Shown here in pieces: positions 1 through 8,998 of a stretch of DNA of 39,513 bases; the first letter of the stretch is position 1; each line of letters opens with the position of its first letter. The position numbers were made by a program, and so were the translations under genes. The notes beneath the pieces were generated by a model, which was not told the DNA's origin, did no database searches, and saw only the letters and a program-made list of their open reading frames with translations. This stretch comes from Terfezia claveryi. Its lineage: Eukaryota > Ascomycota > Pezizomycetes > Pezizales > Pezizaceae. Where the stretch lies: positions 1 to 39,513 of the forward strand of contig WHUX01000351.1 of NCBI GenBank assembly GCA_015179025.1, read 5' to 3'.

Positions 1-117
1 TTCAAAGGTATTTTCATGAGATATAAAAGCTTTTTCTTGTGTATTTTGAGCTTCAATAATATGAGGAAGACCATTATGGAACTCTGTAATAAGAACTAGA
101 CTTCTATTCTGTATATA
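1..117 (-). pseudogene. Copia pol fragment after the protease (continues beyond window)
   Basis: Read on the minus strand, this stretch is open in one frame and contains the string SLVLITEFHNGLPHI. When the TIR element at 118-3380 is removed together with one copy of its TATA duplication, this frame joins directly, without a shift, to the Copia protease/linker frame ending near 3385 (…NYEYLY, then IQNRSLV). That makes it the continuation of the same minus-strand Copia polyprotein, in the region between protease and integrase. The identification as Copia rests on this junction rather than on a motif in the short fragment itself. The rest of pol lies left of the window. Confidence 0.5.
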
Positions 118-166
118 GGTTCTGGCCTGTTCCGGGATTTCAGGCCATACCGGTTTGGACCGGGCC
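118..166 (+). repeat. Left terminal inverted repeat of the 3.26 kb element
   Basis: This 49-bp end pairs with the reverse complement of 3332-3380 at roughly 75 percent by eye. The outermost block (TTCTGG, then GTTCC) is best conserved. It is followed by repeated CCATACC…GGTATGG palindromes to about 245. Confidence 0.65.
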
Positions 167-673
167 GTTCTAGGATTGCCCGAGCCATACCAGTATGGCC
201 CTCCATACCAGTATGGACCGGGCCATTGCGAGATTGCGAGATTACCCAGGCCATTCCGGGATGGCATAAATATTCATATCTTCTTATATTTCCTTACGCA
301 TTTGGCCTAACCAACATAAATCATTTGATGCTATATTCCTAGATTCATGTCTATCTTAACCTCTATCCTCTACGCAGTCACTATCCCATTCCAAACTCCA
401 ACACAAATGGTCTCCCAGCATAGCCGCGCTTGTTCTTGTAGTTCACCTGCAATATATACATTTTGAAATAATTCATTTTATTCTCACGATTATCTAATAA
501 GGTAACTGAGGTTGATGACGATATGGTTATCCTGATTTGGCAACAATCACTACTCGGGCAAAGATCATAGTCGTATTAAAGGTTATAGAAAAAAAGGAGT
601 CTCGATCCCTGTAGCAGTCGCTAAGAAAGACACTTATGTCAAAAGGTAAAATGAGAAAAGGCAAAATGAGTTA

Positions 674-766
674 CTCCAGTTCACTATACTCTGTGCGCCA
701 TCACACTACTTCTTAGGTCGCCCTTGTTGTAGACTTGTAGTTTGGTGGAGATATAGTGAACTGGAG
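674..766. repeat. Perfect 15-bp inverted repeat with 63-bp spacer
   Basis: CTCCAGTTCACTATA at 674-688 is matched exactly by TATAGTGAACTGGAG at 752-766. The pair sits beside the tRNA-like unit inside the TIR element and could form a hairpin or mark the ends of a smaller insertion. No target duplication is evident outside it. Confidence 0.7.
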
Positions 767-838
767 CATTAAGGAATGGATACCTAACAACTCTGCTCCC
801 AGTCTGCCGACAGTAATATTAAGGCAATTAACTTCTTG

Positions 839-921
839 CTTCCACTGGGAATCGAACTCGGGCCCTCAATAAATAAACATAAACCGTAAAGTGAAGAACT
901 TACCACTACGCTATGCCTACT
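839..921 (-). other. tRNA-like unit (degenerate tRNA or SINE head)
   Basis: On the minus strand there is an A-box-like TAGCGTAGTGGTA (914-902) and a B-box-like GAGTTCGATTCC (860-849). They are about 41 nt apart, as in a tRNA gene with a short intron. The sequence ends GTTCGATTCCCAGTGGAAGC. The acceptor ends do not pair and the T-stem has mismatches, so this is not a working tRNA. It may be a decayed tRNA gene or the pol III head of a tRNA-derived SINE. No clear anticodon arm could be folded by eye, so no isotype is assigned. Confidence 0.45.
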
Positions 922-1063
922 ATTAGTTTCAAATACTATAGTGCTATATTCTACTAAAACTCATTCCTTTTTCCACTTGCCAATTCAATTGTAGAGACAG
1001 GCGCATAAAGAGAGGAAATATACAGTGTATAGAGACAGGAAACATACAGTGACAGAAAACATA

Positions 1064-1725
1064 CAGTAGCATGGATATTTGGTCACTCTATATACTAGCC
1101 TAGATATTTGCTCGCCCTATATGCCAGCTTGGATATTTGTTCGTTCTACATGCCAGCCTGGATATTCATTCACTCTATATATCGGCCTGAATATTCACTC
1201 ACTCTACATGTCAGCCTGAATATTCGCTTGCTCTATATATTAGCCTAGATATTCACTCGCTCAATATGCCTGCCTGGATATTCGCTCGCCCCATATATCA
1301 GCCTTGATATTTGCTCGCCCCATATATCAGCCTGGATATTTACTCACCCCAGATATCAGCCTGGATATTTGCTGGCCCTAGATATTAGCCTAGATAACCC
1401 TCTCCAGTGAGTCTGCATATTCCCCCTATATCAGCCTGGATATTTGCTCGCTCTATATGCTAGCCTGGATATTTGCTCACTCTATATGTCAGCCTAGATA
1501 TTCGCTCACCCTGGATATCAGCCTGCATATTCGCTCGCCCCAGATATTAGCCTGGATATTCGCTCCCTCCATATGCTAGCCTGAATATTCGCTTGCTCTA
1601 TATGTTAGCCTGGATATTTGCTCGCTCTACATGCTAGCCTGGATATTCGCTCACTCTATATGTTAACCTGGATATTCACTTGCTCTACATGTCAGCCTGA
1701 ATATTTGCTCACCCTGGATGTCAGC
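1064..1725. repeat. Minisatellite, 29-bp unit, about 22 copies
   Basis: Tandem copies of a 29-bp unit of the form GCCTGGATATT, TGCTCGCTC, TATATGCCA run head to tail with base substitutions and one disturbed unit near 1400. The copies touch, with no unique spacers, so this is a minisatellite and not a CRISPR array. It grades into the 24-bp array that follows; both share the string CAGCCT, which suggests that one arose from the other. Confidence 0.8.
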
Positions 1726-2244
1726 CTAGAATCGAGCGAGCAAATCAGCCTAGAATCAGGCGAGCAAATCAGCCTAGGATCAAGTGAGCAAATCAGCCTA
1801 GAATCAAGCAAGCAAATCAGCCTAGAATCGAGCGAGGAAATCAGCCAAGAATTGAGTGAGGAAATCAGCAGAGAATTAAGCAAGGATATTACTGAATCGA
1901 GCGAGGAAATCAGCCTACAATTGAGCGAGCAAATCAGCATACAATCGAGTGAGCAAATCAGTGAGAAAATGAGCAAGCAAACCAGTATAGAATCGAGCAA
2001 GCAAATCAGCCTAGAATTGAAAGAGGAAATCAGCAGAGAATTAAGCAAGGAAATCACCACTAGCATAGAATCGAGCGAGGAAATTAGCCTAGAATCGAGC
2101 GAGAAAATCAGCATATAATCGAGCGAGCAAATCAGCATATAATCGAGCAAGCAAATCAGCATATAATCAAGTAAGCAAATCACCCTAGAATTGAGTAGCA
2201 AATCAGCATACCATTAAGCAAGCAAATCAGCCTAGAATCAAGCA
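1726..2244. repeat. Minisatellite, 24-bp unit, open on both strands
   Basis: A unit of the form AGCCTAGAATCG, AGCGAGCAAATC (24 bp, eight codons) is repeated about 20 times. Because the period is a multiple of three, long frames stay open. The plus strand is open 1618-2118, giving an 8-residue Ile-Ser-Leu-Glu-Ser-Ser-Glu-Gln-like repeat. The minus strand is open 1692-2201, giving a Leu/Ile/Cys-rich repeat. No start context, homologous domain or flanking gene supports expression, and the plus frame runs into the preceding 29-bp array. I treat both frames as by-products of the repeat. Confidence 0.8.
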
Positions 2245-2338
2245 AGTAAATCAGTGAGAAAATGAGCGAGCAAATGAGCGAGAAAATGAGCAAGAAAATG
2301 AGCGAACAAATGAGCGAGAAAATGAGCGAGCAAACTAG
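2245..2338. repeat. Short 12-bp tandem repeat
   Basis: About seven copies of ATGAGCGAGAAA or ATGAGCGAGCAA follow directly on the 24-bp array. They share its GAGCGAGCAAAT core, so the array seems to have collapsed to a half-length period here. Confidence 0.75.
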
Positions 2339-2632
2339 GGTAGAATTGAGTGAGCAAAATTATTTGGAAGGAATGAACAGGAGAAAAGCTCTAAGTCCCA
2401 GCCGGGCACATCTTAGAAATAGGGACTTGCCGTGTCTTGCTGCCAGCCATTACAGTTGGATTGACTAGCGCTGCCTTAAAACCAGATTACATGTCTTACC
2501 TACAATCATCCTGCCATATCGGTTAGGGCTCCTCCTACAATTGACAAAACCTAGCATAAAGGAGGAAATACCCATATATAGGAAACGAATGAGAAGACAA
2601 ACATATAGAAATGATGGCTTTTTGGCCTCTAT

Positions 2633-2957
2633 ATATGCATGCAATTCATGCTTCCGCTGGCTTTAGATATTGGTGTTTTGCATGCTTCCGCTGCTGGTAT
2701 ATATTGGTGGTTTTCATGCTTTCGCTGGCTCTAGATATTGGTGTTTTATATACTTCCGCTGGCGCTATATATTGGTGGTTTTCATGCTTTCACTAGCTCT
2801 AGGTATTGGTGTTTTGCATACTTCCACTGGTACTATATACTAGTGTTTTGTATGCTTCCACTGGCGCTATATATTGGTGTTTTTCATACTTCCGCTGGCT
2901 CTGTATATTGGTTTTTTCATGCTTTTGCCAGCTCTAAATATTAGTGTGTTTCATGCT
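2633..2957. repeat. Minisatellite, 34-bp unit, about 9 copies
   Basis: The unit reads CTTCCGCTGGC, TCTAGATATTG, GTGTTTTGCATG in outline, 34 bp long, with alternating TATATATTGG and TAGATATTGG variants. Small open frames here (for example 2611-2796 and 2738-2944) simply follow the repeat and are not called as genes. Confidence 0.8.
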
Positions 2958-3331
2958 AGGAAGTATGATGGAAGTAGACACTACATGACGCAGACTGAGG
3001 CAGATGATTTCTTGTTCTTTGACCTAATGTTTCTCTATATAATAACCTTCATTTCAGGTATACCTCTACTGAGTATTTTCTACGATAGGTCATTTTATAT
3101 TATCTCCGATATTCTTTGACCAAATGTTGCTACAAAATTACCTTCATATCGGATATGTCCCTATTTAGTAATTTTAATGTCGCTGTGGCTGCTGTGGCCA
3201 CTGTGATTGTGGTAAATCCTTGTTACTATCCATGACATTGAACAATTTAATCCTGTAATGGCCTGGTCTGTTGCGATATCTAGCCATACTGTAACGGCCT
3301 GGTCCGTTGTGATATCCAGTCCATACCGGTA

Positions 3332-3380
3332 TAGACCGGGCCATACCGATATGGACCGGATCTTGGAACGGACCAGAACA
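3332..3380 (-). repeat. Right terminal inverted repeat of the 3.26 kb element
   Basis: This is the partner of 118-166. The sequence inward (3265-3331) contains the same GGCCTGGTCCGTT and CCATACCGGTAT motifs as the left subterminal zone, so the inverted similarity probably extends to 100 bp or more with interruptions. Confidence 0.65.
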
Positions 3381-3384
3381 TATA

Positions 3385-4467
3385 CAAGTATTCATAATTT
3401 CCTTTTGCTTCCCATATAATGCCTTTAAAATGAACTGAATTATATAAAAACAAGTTATGACAAAGAGTAGGGACATATAATACATTCCTTAACAAAATTA
3501 GATTAACTGAGCCATTAGGAAGTAAACAATTCAAACGAACTTTGCCAATCCCTTCTGCCTGTAAAATGCCATTGCCTCCTATATTTACAGTTTTATTATG
3601 TATGGAGATTATATTGAATTGTCCTATATTATATAACATATGAGAACTTGCACAGAAATCAAATTTCCAGGCTGGGAGAGAGCAAGAACTAACACTTGTA
3701 TATGCTTGGTCTACAGTAACATGTTCAGCTTCTTGTGTTGGCTGTTGTTTCTTAGCCTCTTGATCCCTTTTCAAATGTCTACATTCATTCTAATTATGGC
3801 CTTCGAATAGAGTTTTATTATGTTTCTTGCAATTAGTACACCACTTTGATTTGATATTTTCAGTGGACTCTTTTGCATTAGATATACTAGCATTCCTTTT
3901 GCGTTTTTTGGACACTAGAACTTTAGTATTAATTAGAACAGAGTCTGCTGAAGTTGTCAATTGATGATTGGTAGCCAGACTATGAAGTTTAGATTTCAAT
4001 TCTACATATGTTAGATTGTCTTTAGTTGACAGATTATCAACTGGATTGGGATAATGCTTAATAAGAGCCCCTAGCAAAAAATCTCTTTTTACTTCATCAA
4101 ATCCTAAGAATGTGCATAGTGCTTGTCAATAGCTATTGGCAGGACCGGATGCACTTTGTTGGTATAATCGTTCTCATTCGTTTTTATAAATATCAATAAA
4201 TTCATGAATGTGTTTGGTAAGATTAAAGTTGGTAGAAATAAAAGTGAAGTTATTCCACTGTTGAATATAACTGAAAGCATTATCAACGTGGTAGGTGTTC
4301 TTCAGATAGGTCCAAATAGTATGAAGGGTTTCAAATTTGGAGACCTTTTTGAGGATAGGTTTGCTCAAAACTTGCATCAAAATTAAGAGAGTAGATTGAG
4401 ACAAAGTGGTATATGCATCTTTTTCTTTTGCAGACGCATTTTCTAAGGGTATAACACCATCAATAAT
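3385..4467 (-). pseudogene. Copia gag-protease, decayed
   Basis: Reading leftwards from 4467, the gag (UBN2-like) region continues the frame that begins at 5565, with TTLSQSTLLILMQVL and WTYLKNTYHVDNAF. A frame change near 4200 is followed by LLGALIKHYPNPVDNL. The zinc knuckle is CTNC-x4-H…GHN-stop-NEC near 3850-3780, where the stop replaces the usual Trp (TGG to TAG). Next comes the retroviral-type protease start, FDFCASSHM (Asp-Ser-Gly-Ala changed to Asp-Phe-Cys-Ala), and VLYVPTLCHNLF. Frameshifts and stops make it non-functional. It ends at the TIR element. Confidence 0.8.
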
Positions 4468-4664
4468 AATGGAAGTAGCGTGTGCACCAAGGCGAGTTTT
4501 TCCCGAGCCGACTCACTAAGACTCACGCTGACAGCCGAGTTTTGCCCAATCCTCCAACTTGGCGAGTTGGCTAGACAATTCTCTAGAAAACTCGGGCCAG
4601 CGCTGAGTAGCCAACGAGTACTCACCAAGCCTTTTGGTTATGTAAAATAGGCTGGAAGCCTTCC

Positions 4665-5063
4665 TTGGCCACTTATATATACTTGGAAATCATACTTTCA
4701 CAGCTTATATATATATATGGAAGTCATGCATTCTCGGCTTATATATATACATGGAAGTCATGCATTCATGGCTTATATATATATATGGAAATTATGCATT
4801 CGCAGCTTATATATATACATGAAATTCATGCATTCGTGGCTTATATATATACATGGAAATCATGCATTCACAGCTTATATATATATATAGAATTCATGCA
4901 TTGGCGGCTTATATACATACATGGAATTCGTACATTCACAGCTTATATATATACATGAAATTTATGTATTCATGGCCTCTATATTGTTTATTTGCGGCCT
5001 CTATATATATGTAAATCTGGCATTCGTGGCCTCTATATATACATGGATTTGATATTTCCTAAC
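4665..5063. repeat. 34-bp minisatellite, left arm of foldback element
   Basis: About a dozen copies of a unit GGCTTATATATATACATGG, then AAATCATGCATTCAC, with the last three units shortened. The frame 4665-4958 is open only because of the repeat and is not called as a gene. Confidence 0.8.
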
Positions 5064-5190
5064 TGCGAATACACGAACTCCATGTATATATATAAGCCGT
5101 GAATGCATGATTTCCATGTATATATATAAGCCGTGAATGCATGAATTCCATATATATAAGCCGCGAATGCATGAATTTCATGTATATATG
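5064..5190. repeat. Same minisatellite, inverted, right arm
   Basis: Three to four copies of the same 34-bp unit in reverse-complement orientation (ATATATAAGCCGTGAATGCA). The unequal copy number in the two arms indicates expansion or contraction after the inverted structure formed. Confidence 0.8.
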
Positions 5191-5378
5191 GGCAGCGAAG
5201 CTAGGCTTCTAGCCTATTCCCCATGACAAAAGGGCTTGGCGAGTACTCTTAAGTAGCCAGTGAGTCGGCTCAAGTTAGCTTCTCATAGATTGCCATCGGT
5301 GCGAGTCAGTGTTGAGTAGGAAAAATAGTTGGCAAACTTGCCTCGACTCGGGCCGATATACACACTAAATGGAAGTAG

Positions 5379-5565
5379 TTCCCATTCCACGAAATTCCAT
5401 TTTCATCATGTCTGCCCAGTCTTCATAGTTGGTATGACTAACTAATGGATCAATATTATCAATTTTGACAGAGGCTTGACTAAAGTCTTTAGGGATTTTA
5501 AAGACTTAGACTTGTTGTTGAGGTTCTTGAAGGTTTAAGGGATCTGGTGACAATGATTGAGCCAT
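5379..5565 (-). pseudogene. Copia gag N-terminus
   Basis: The ATG at 5565 (MAQSLSPDPLNLQEPQ) lies 41 nt after the PBS, as expected for the first codon of a Copia polyprotein. An in-frame TAA at 5506-5508 interrupts it. It continues with the Copia gag signature NYEDWADMMKMEF (N-Y-x2-W) and runs into the foldback element. Beyond that element the same frame resumes at 4467. Confidence 0.75.
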
Positions 5566-5605
5566 TGTAGATGCGTTTGATAGTTGTGGTTGAGGTAGAG
5601 CAGAC

Positions 5606-5617
5606 CGGGCTCATAAC
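5606..5617 (-). promoter_or_regulatory. Copia primer binding site (half-tRNA iMet)
   Basis: On the minus strand the sequence is GTTATGAGCCCG, complementary to the CGGGCUCAUAAC anticodon arm of initiator methionine tRNA. Copia-type elements are known to prime from the anticodon region of a cleaved tRNA. It lies directly after the LTR. Confidence 0.75.
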
Positions 5618-5618
5618 T

Positions 5619-5961
5619 TGTTGAGATACAGGTATATGAGATATACACTATATCCAACAGGCAGTGGTAATTCAACCAAGTATCCAATAAAGGAGAAACT
5701 TAGGAACGGATCTAATAGGCTGGTGGAGGACGTTCTGGGGAATGTAGAGGACGTTGTGGATACTGTAGAGGATGCTGTAGAGCGTGCACTCGGAACGTAG
5801 AATATATAGGAAAATATATTATAGAATGTATGAGTGAATAAGATTGATATGTAGACTGATGTGAACTGATGTGAACTCTGAAGGAAGGAAATTCTCCTCC
5901 TATATACACACAATTCCAGCCAGCTATAGTATAAGCCAGAGCGTGCTAAATACGTTCAACA
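5619..5961 (-). repeat. Copia 5' LTR (about 343 bp)
   Basis: In element orientation the LTR would begin TGTTGAACG at 5961 and end ATCTCAACA at 5619, giving TGTTGA…TCAACA ends, with the PBS following at once. The start at 5961 is inferred from the terminal repeat since the 3' LTR lies outside the window. The frames at 5611-5913 on both strands are chance openings in the LTR. Confidence 0.65.
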
Positions 5962-6261
5962 TGATTACAATATACTCAATATCTTTGAGTTTGTAACATT
6001 AAAGTTTAACAGAAGTATAACTTAGAATATGGTTTAATATGTATTGTAAGCATGTGAATAGAGCTAAAATAGAGTTATTAGAGCGTAATTAACATAACTA
6101 ACAATAGAGTTATGCATGTGAAAAGCATATAGAAATACTTAATCGATATAAGCATAATACATATGATTTGTTATATGGTGGTATGTAATTAGGAATGAAT
6201 AATGCATGTATATATGATTTGTGGTGTAAGAGAGAGTGTTTGAACGCATTATTTAATAATA
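5962..6261. other. AT-rich stretch, nothing recognised
   Basis: These 300 bp are AT-rich with repeated ATGCATGT and TATATGATTTG motifs but hold no frame, RNA box or terminal repeat I can recognise. They separate the Copia 5' LTR from gypsy fragment F. Confidence 0.6.
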
Positions 6262-6896
6262 AGGAGTGGTGACTCGTAGCTTATCCCAATTGGCTTTAAT
6301 CTAATACATCCCCAAAATGAGTGAAAGACTTGGTTTGAGGCATGCAACTTTAGTTACCAAGTCAAAAGTTTTATTTTTTCCAGATCTTGCATCTAAGACC
6401 TCCATCTGTAGGTTCTGAACCTGCACTATGCCAGACCTCTTGAGAATCGAGCTGTCGGCGCTTTCTAATCTCAGTTTTTTGTCTCTCTTAACCTAAGGCA
6501 GCATAATCTATTAAATGAAAGAAGAATTAAAAATCGTGGCTTCTGCACCAGTATTGACTAAAGCATTAATGGAAATTTCGTGTTTATTTCTTCCATATAT
6601 CTAAGATAACTTAACAGAGATAAAAAATTTCAATCCTTCATGCTTCAATGCTTTCGAACCTGATTTTCCTGCCAAAGAGAAATTCTTAATTCCATCCCAG
6701 GAAATATCCGGCACTGCTACCTTTCATAGTCTTTTTTCGAGTGCACCAATATGAGGAGCTACCTCATCATCAGCTTTTCTTTTTGTCCCTTTTTTTGCCT
6801 TTTTATTTGATAAAGAAAGAGAAGAAATAGTAGAAGAAGACAAATTACAAGAAATAGAACTAATCAAAATAGGGTCAATATCCATCGATTCCCCTT
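6262..6896 (-). pseudogene. Gypsy fragment F, protease region
   Basis: The reverse complement matches the 21300-22010 and 33300-33930 regions of elements C and A. It holds the Ser-rich leader, VAPYIGA…, PDISWDGIKN, the protease active site as NALVNTGAEATIF (Asp changed to Asn; canonical D-T-G-A-E), and GMDWIKANWDKLRVTTP. At the point where A and C have a TGA, F has CGA (Arg), showing the ancestral codon. It stops abruptly at about 6262. A 631 bp solo LTR separates it from its upstream gag part. Confidence 0.8.
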
Positions 6897-7527
6897 TGTA
6901 AGGAAGTCACATTCCATTTCCCAATGAAATGTAACTTCTGTTATATACCAACTTTTAACCTAGTGGAATAAGATATTATCAGGCTGCCAGCGTCGGTTGG
7001 CAGATGATAATAATATGTATAGTAACTCATGTATTTCATTACAATAATGAGCGTGACTCAATTAGTGAGTTACATGGTACATGTAGTTATATTTCCTAAT
7101 AGTTTCTGGAAGTTTCTATCATGTTAATCTCAATTACATATATAGGTCAGATGATGGTACACTACCTTAGTACTGCCCTAGCACTGCTCCGTTAGAAACC
7201 GATATAGTTCCCTGAATTCCCCTTAGTTGGAGGAGCATTCAAGCTAGTGATAGAGACAGAAACAGAGTAGTAGATATCTACCAATAATAAAGTATTGAGC
7301 TATTAATTTTGGGCCCTTTATTGGCCCATCTCCCTCTATATTCCAATAACAAGTAATAGGCCGGTCGGGCCTATCTTCTATAACTAGAGCGATAATAGAA
7401 TATATATAGCAAAATATACTTAAACAGAAGCTATAGGTTCCATACACTTATAGATTGCTGTAGTAAACTCTAGTACTGCTGCCCGGCAGTAGAGAGTTGG
7501 TTATGAAGCACGCCACCTTACTTTACA
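6897..7527. mobile_element. Solo LTR (631 bp), TSD CCCTT
   Basis: The insert begins TGTAAGGAAG and ends CCTTACTTTACA, giving TG…CA ends with short inverted repeats. It is flanked by CCCTT at 6892-6896 and 7528-7532. The uninterrupted sequence in C (21360-21370) and A has AAGGG once at this point. This is the footprint left by LTR-LTR recombination of a complete element. Its family is unknown and it does not match the other LTRs in the window. Confidence 0.85.
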
Positions 7528-7989
7528 CCCTTCATGTTCCTCCTTCCAACTGCCAATAGAGATACCATTCCTTATAATGCAAATAGAAAACCAATCCTAC
7601 AAGACTATCCGACCTAACATAGTAGATAGCCTACATCCCTAATAGTTTAAATTTTCCCCATAATTCAACTTATCCTCCCTAACAATATACCTAAATTGAA
7701 CCTCAAGTGGCACTGCTACAGCCGCTCCTGCAGACACTGTCGCCACTTTCTTAGCTTTCTTTATTCCTTTTCCCTTTCCCTTAGATTCAACCGTAGGTTT
7801 TCAGCCATTTGTACAGTTACCCATCATATGAGTTTTATCCTGACACTTTATACACTATTTGTCCTTCTTCCGAGCCTGTCGTATTGAATATGTGACTTTA
7901 TCTTGACCAGGCTCTTTTTCCTTCTTGGAGGAAGTATTGGACTTGGGCTTGAATTTGGTATCAGGCTTGGTTTTTGCCTTCTGCTTTAG
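7528..7989 (-). pseudogene. Gypsy fragment F, gag C-terminus with zinc knuckle
   Basis: On the minus strand the fragment reads through a Lys-rich segment, the CCHC knuckle CIKCQDKTHMMGNC (C-x2-C-x4-H-x4-C), and the acidic tail up to the conserved TAG and GSWKEEHEG of the A/C family. It is the same family as A and C, in opposite orientation. It is cut on its upstream side by the TGTAATG end of element E at 7990. Stops occur throughout. Confidence 0.8.
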
Positions 7990-8182
7990 TGTAATGAATG
8001 GTACTAGACAGTATTCATTCGGTACCATTTATACAATCTATATCCGTAGGCACGGACGTTTGTGTATTTCGGTTCTGCTGAGGTAAGACCTCAGAAGGGT
8101 AGGGAGATTACTATATGGGACATTCCTGAAGAGAACAGTAATTAACTGATGTAATCTATCTTATATGATTTGTGCTATCTAA
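7990..8182 (-). repeat. Element E 3' LTR, first part
   Basis: It begins TGTAATGAATGG and is cut at 8182 by element A. The LTR resumes at 38819 and ends CATTACA at 39307, so the de-nested LTR is about 682 bp with TGTAATG…CATTACA ends. A short palindrome, AATGGTAC…GTACCATT, lies near its end. Confidence 0.75.
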
Positions 8183-8998
8183 TGTCACGGGGTGACATCC
8201 AGCTCTACCAAAGGTACTTGGGCCCTTATAAAACGATCCTAGAATCTACATGAACTCTAGGTACACTTTTAGCAGTGTGGTGCAAACGTTTCTAATACTT
8301 ATCTATAAGAGTTATGTATATAAAACGGGTATGAACCTCGGAGTAGTTTATAATCATCCTAGATGGTTAAGACACTTATAGAACGCCCATAGACCCTTGA
8401 GGGAGCTACGGTTCAAGTTACATAAGAATCCGATTAACGGTTCAATAGTTATACTCAGATTAATATGCTAACTATATGCACATATATGCTAGCTATATAT
8501 TAGCTGTTACCCTGAAGTCTTGGCGTTACCCTGAATATTGAATTATTACCCTGAACTGCAGGAAAATAATTTGGTAAAAATAAATAAAAAAATGAAGCCA
8601 TGAGGGCGCACTTTAGACCAAAGTGCGTCCGGTGACACTATAAGGGAGTGCGCTCAGGACAGTGGCCAAAGGTAGGGCCAAAACATAAAGTTCTCCAAAT
8701 TGTATGTTTCAAGGTTCTATCTAGGCCTACTCTTCGTCCTGATTCCATTTCTGCAATCCATTTTATGATCGGAGTTAAACACATGGAGATATAAGACTTT
8801 TAATATAGTCATATAGGTTCACGAGGAGGTTTACTTATTATTGGTAATAACTCTATGAATAATTTGGGTATCGAGATAAACTAAGATTCTATAATCTTCT
8901 ATGCGTTGATACCTTTCCAATGGTAATCTACTTGTGACCCACGGTTCTCTATTCATAGAGTTATGTGCAGTTGAAAATTATTTTCAATGGACACTATA
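8183..8998 (+). repeat. Element A 5' LTR, first part
   Basis: Starts with the palindrome TGTCACGGGGTGACA. A perfect 7-bp stem hairpin, GCACTTT-AGACC-AAAGTGC, is at 8608-8626 and recurs in every LTR of the family. Cut by B at 8998. Confidence 0.9.

Larger units (their letters stand above)
118..3380. mobile_element. Non-autonomous TIR element (3263 bp) carrying minisatellites
   Basis: The two ends are inverted repeats: the left end begins GGTTCTGGCCTGTTCC and the right end, reverse-complemented, begins TGTTCTGGTCCGTTCC. Similarity continues imperfectly for about 48 bp into a zone of CCATACCGGTATGG-type palindromes and CCAGGCC motifs. It is flanked by TATA at 114-117 and 3381-3384. Deleting it with one TATA restores an open Copia frame, so it is an insertion. 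No transposase, RT or other recognisable protein is encoded. Contents are a tRNA-like unit, a 15-bp inverted repeat, and three minisatellite blocks. A 4-bp duplication does not by itself identify the superfamily. Stretches 167-673, 922-1063, 2339-2632 and 2958-3331 show nothing recognisable beyond short palindromes. Confidence 0.7.
4479..5367. mobile_element. Foldback-like / MULE-like non-autonomous TIR element (889 bp)
   Basis: The element lies inside Copia gag and is flanked by an 11-bp duplication AATGGAAGTAG at 4468-4478 and 5368-5378. Removing it with one copy restores the gag frame exactly. Its ends are inverted (left GTGTGCACCAAGGCGAG; right, reverse-complemented, GTGTGTATATCGGCCCGAGTC). 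The arms stay inverted inward through GGCTTGGYGAGTACTC and AATAGGCTgGAAGCCT, then into minisatellite arrays of opposite orientation. The whole element can therefore fold back. No coding region. TSD length of 9-11 bp is typical of Mutator-like elements; the tandem-repeat arms resemble foldback elements. Confidence 0.8.

Noticed and set aside
839..921. A functional tRNA gene
   Set aside because: Acceptor ends do not pair, the T-stem is mismatched and no anticodon arm could be folded, so only a tRNA-like unit is reported.
1064..1725. 29-bp repeats resembling CRISPR repeat length
   Set aside because: Copies are contiguous and diverged, without unique spacers, and lie in a eukaryotic transposon.
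1692..2201. Minus-strand frame of 169 residues as a membrane protein gene
   Set aside because: It is the complement of the 24-bp array; the hydrophobic pattern follows from the repeat and no promoter, start context or domain supports it.
2262..2468. Met-Ser-Glu-Gln repeat frame
   Set aside because: Product of the 12-bp repeat followed by unique sequence, without further coding evidence.
4665..4958. Plus frame rich in Tyr/Ile as a gene
   Set aside because: It is a read-through of the 34-bp TATATA minisatellite of the foldback element.
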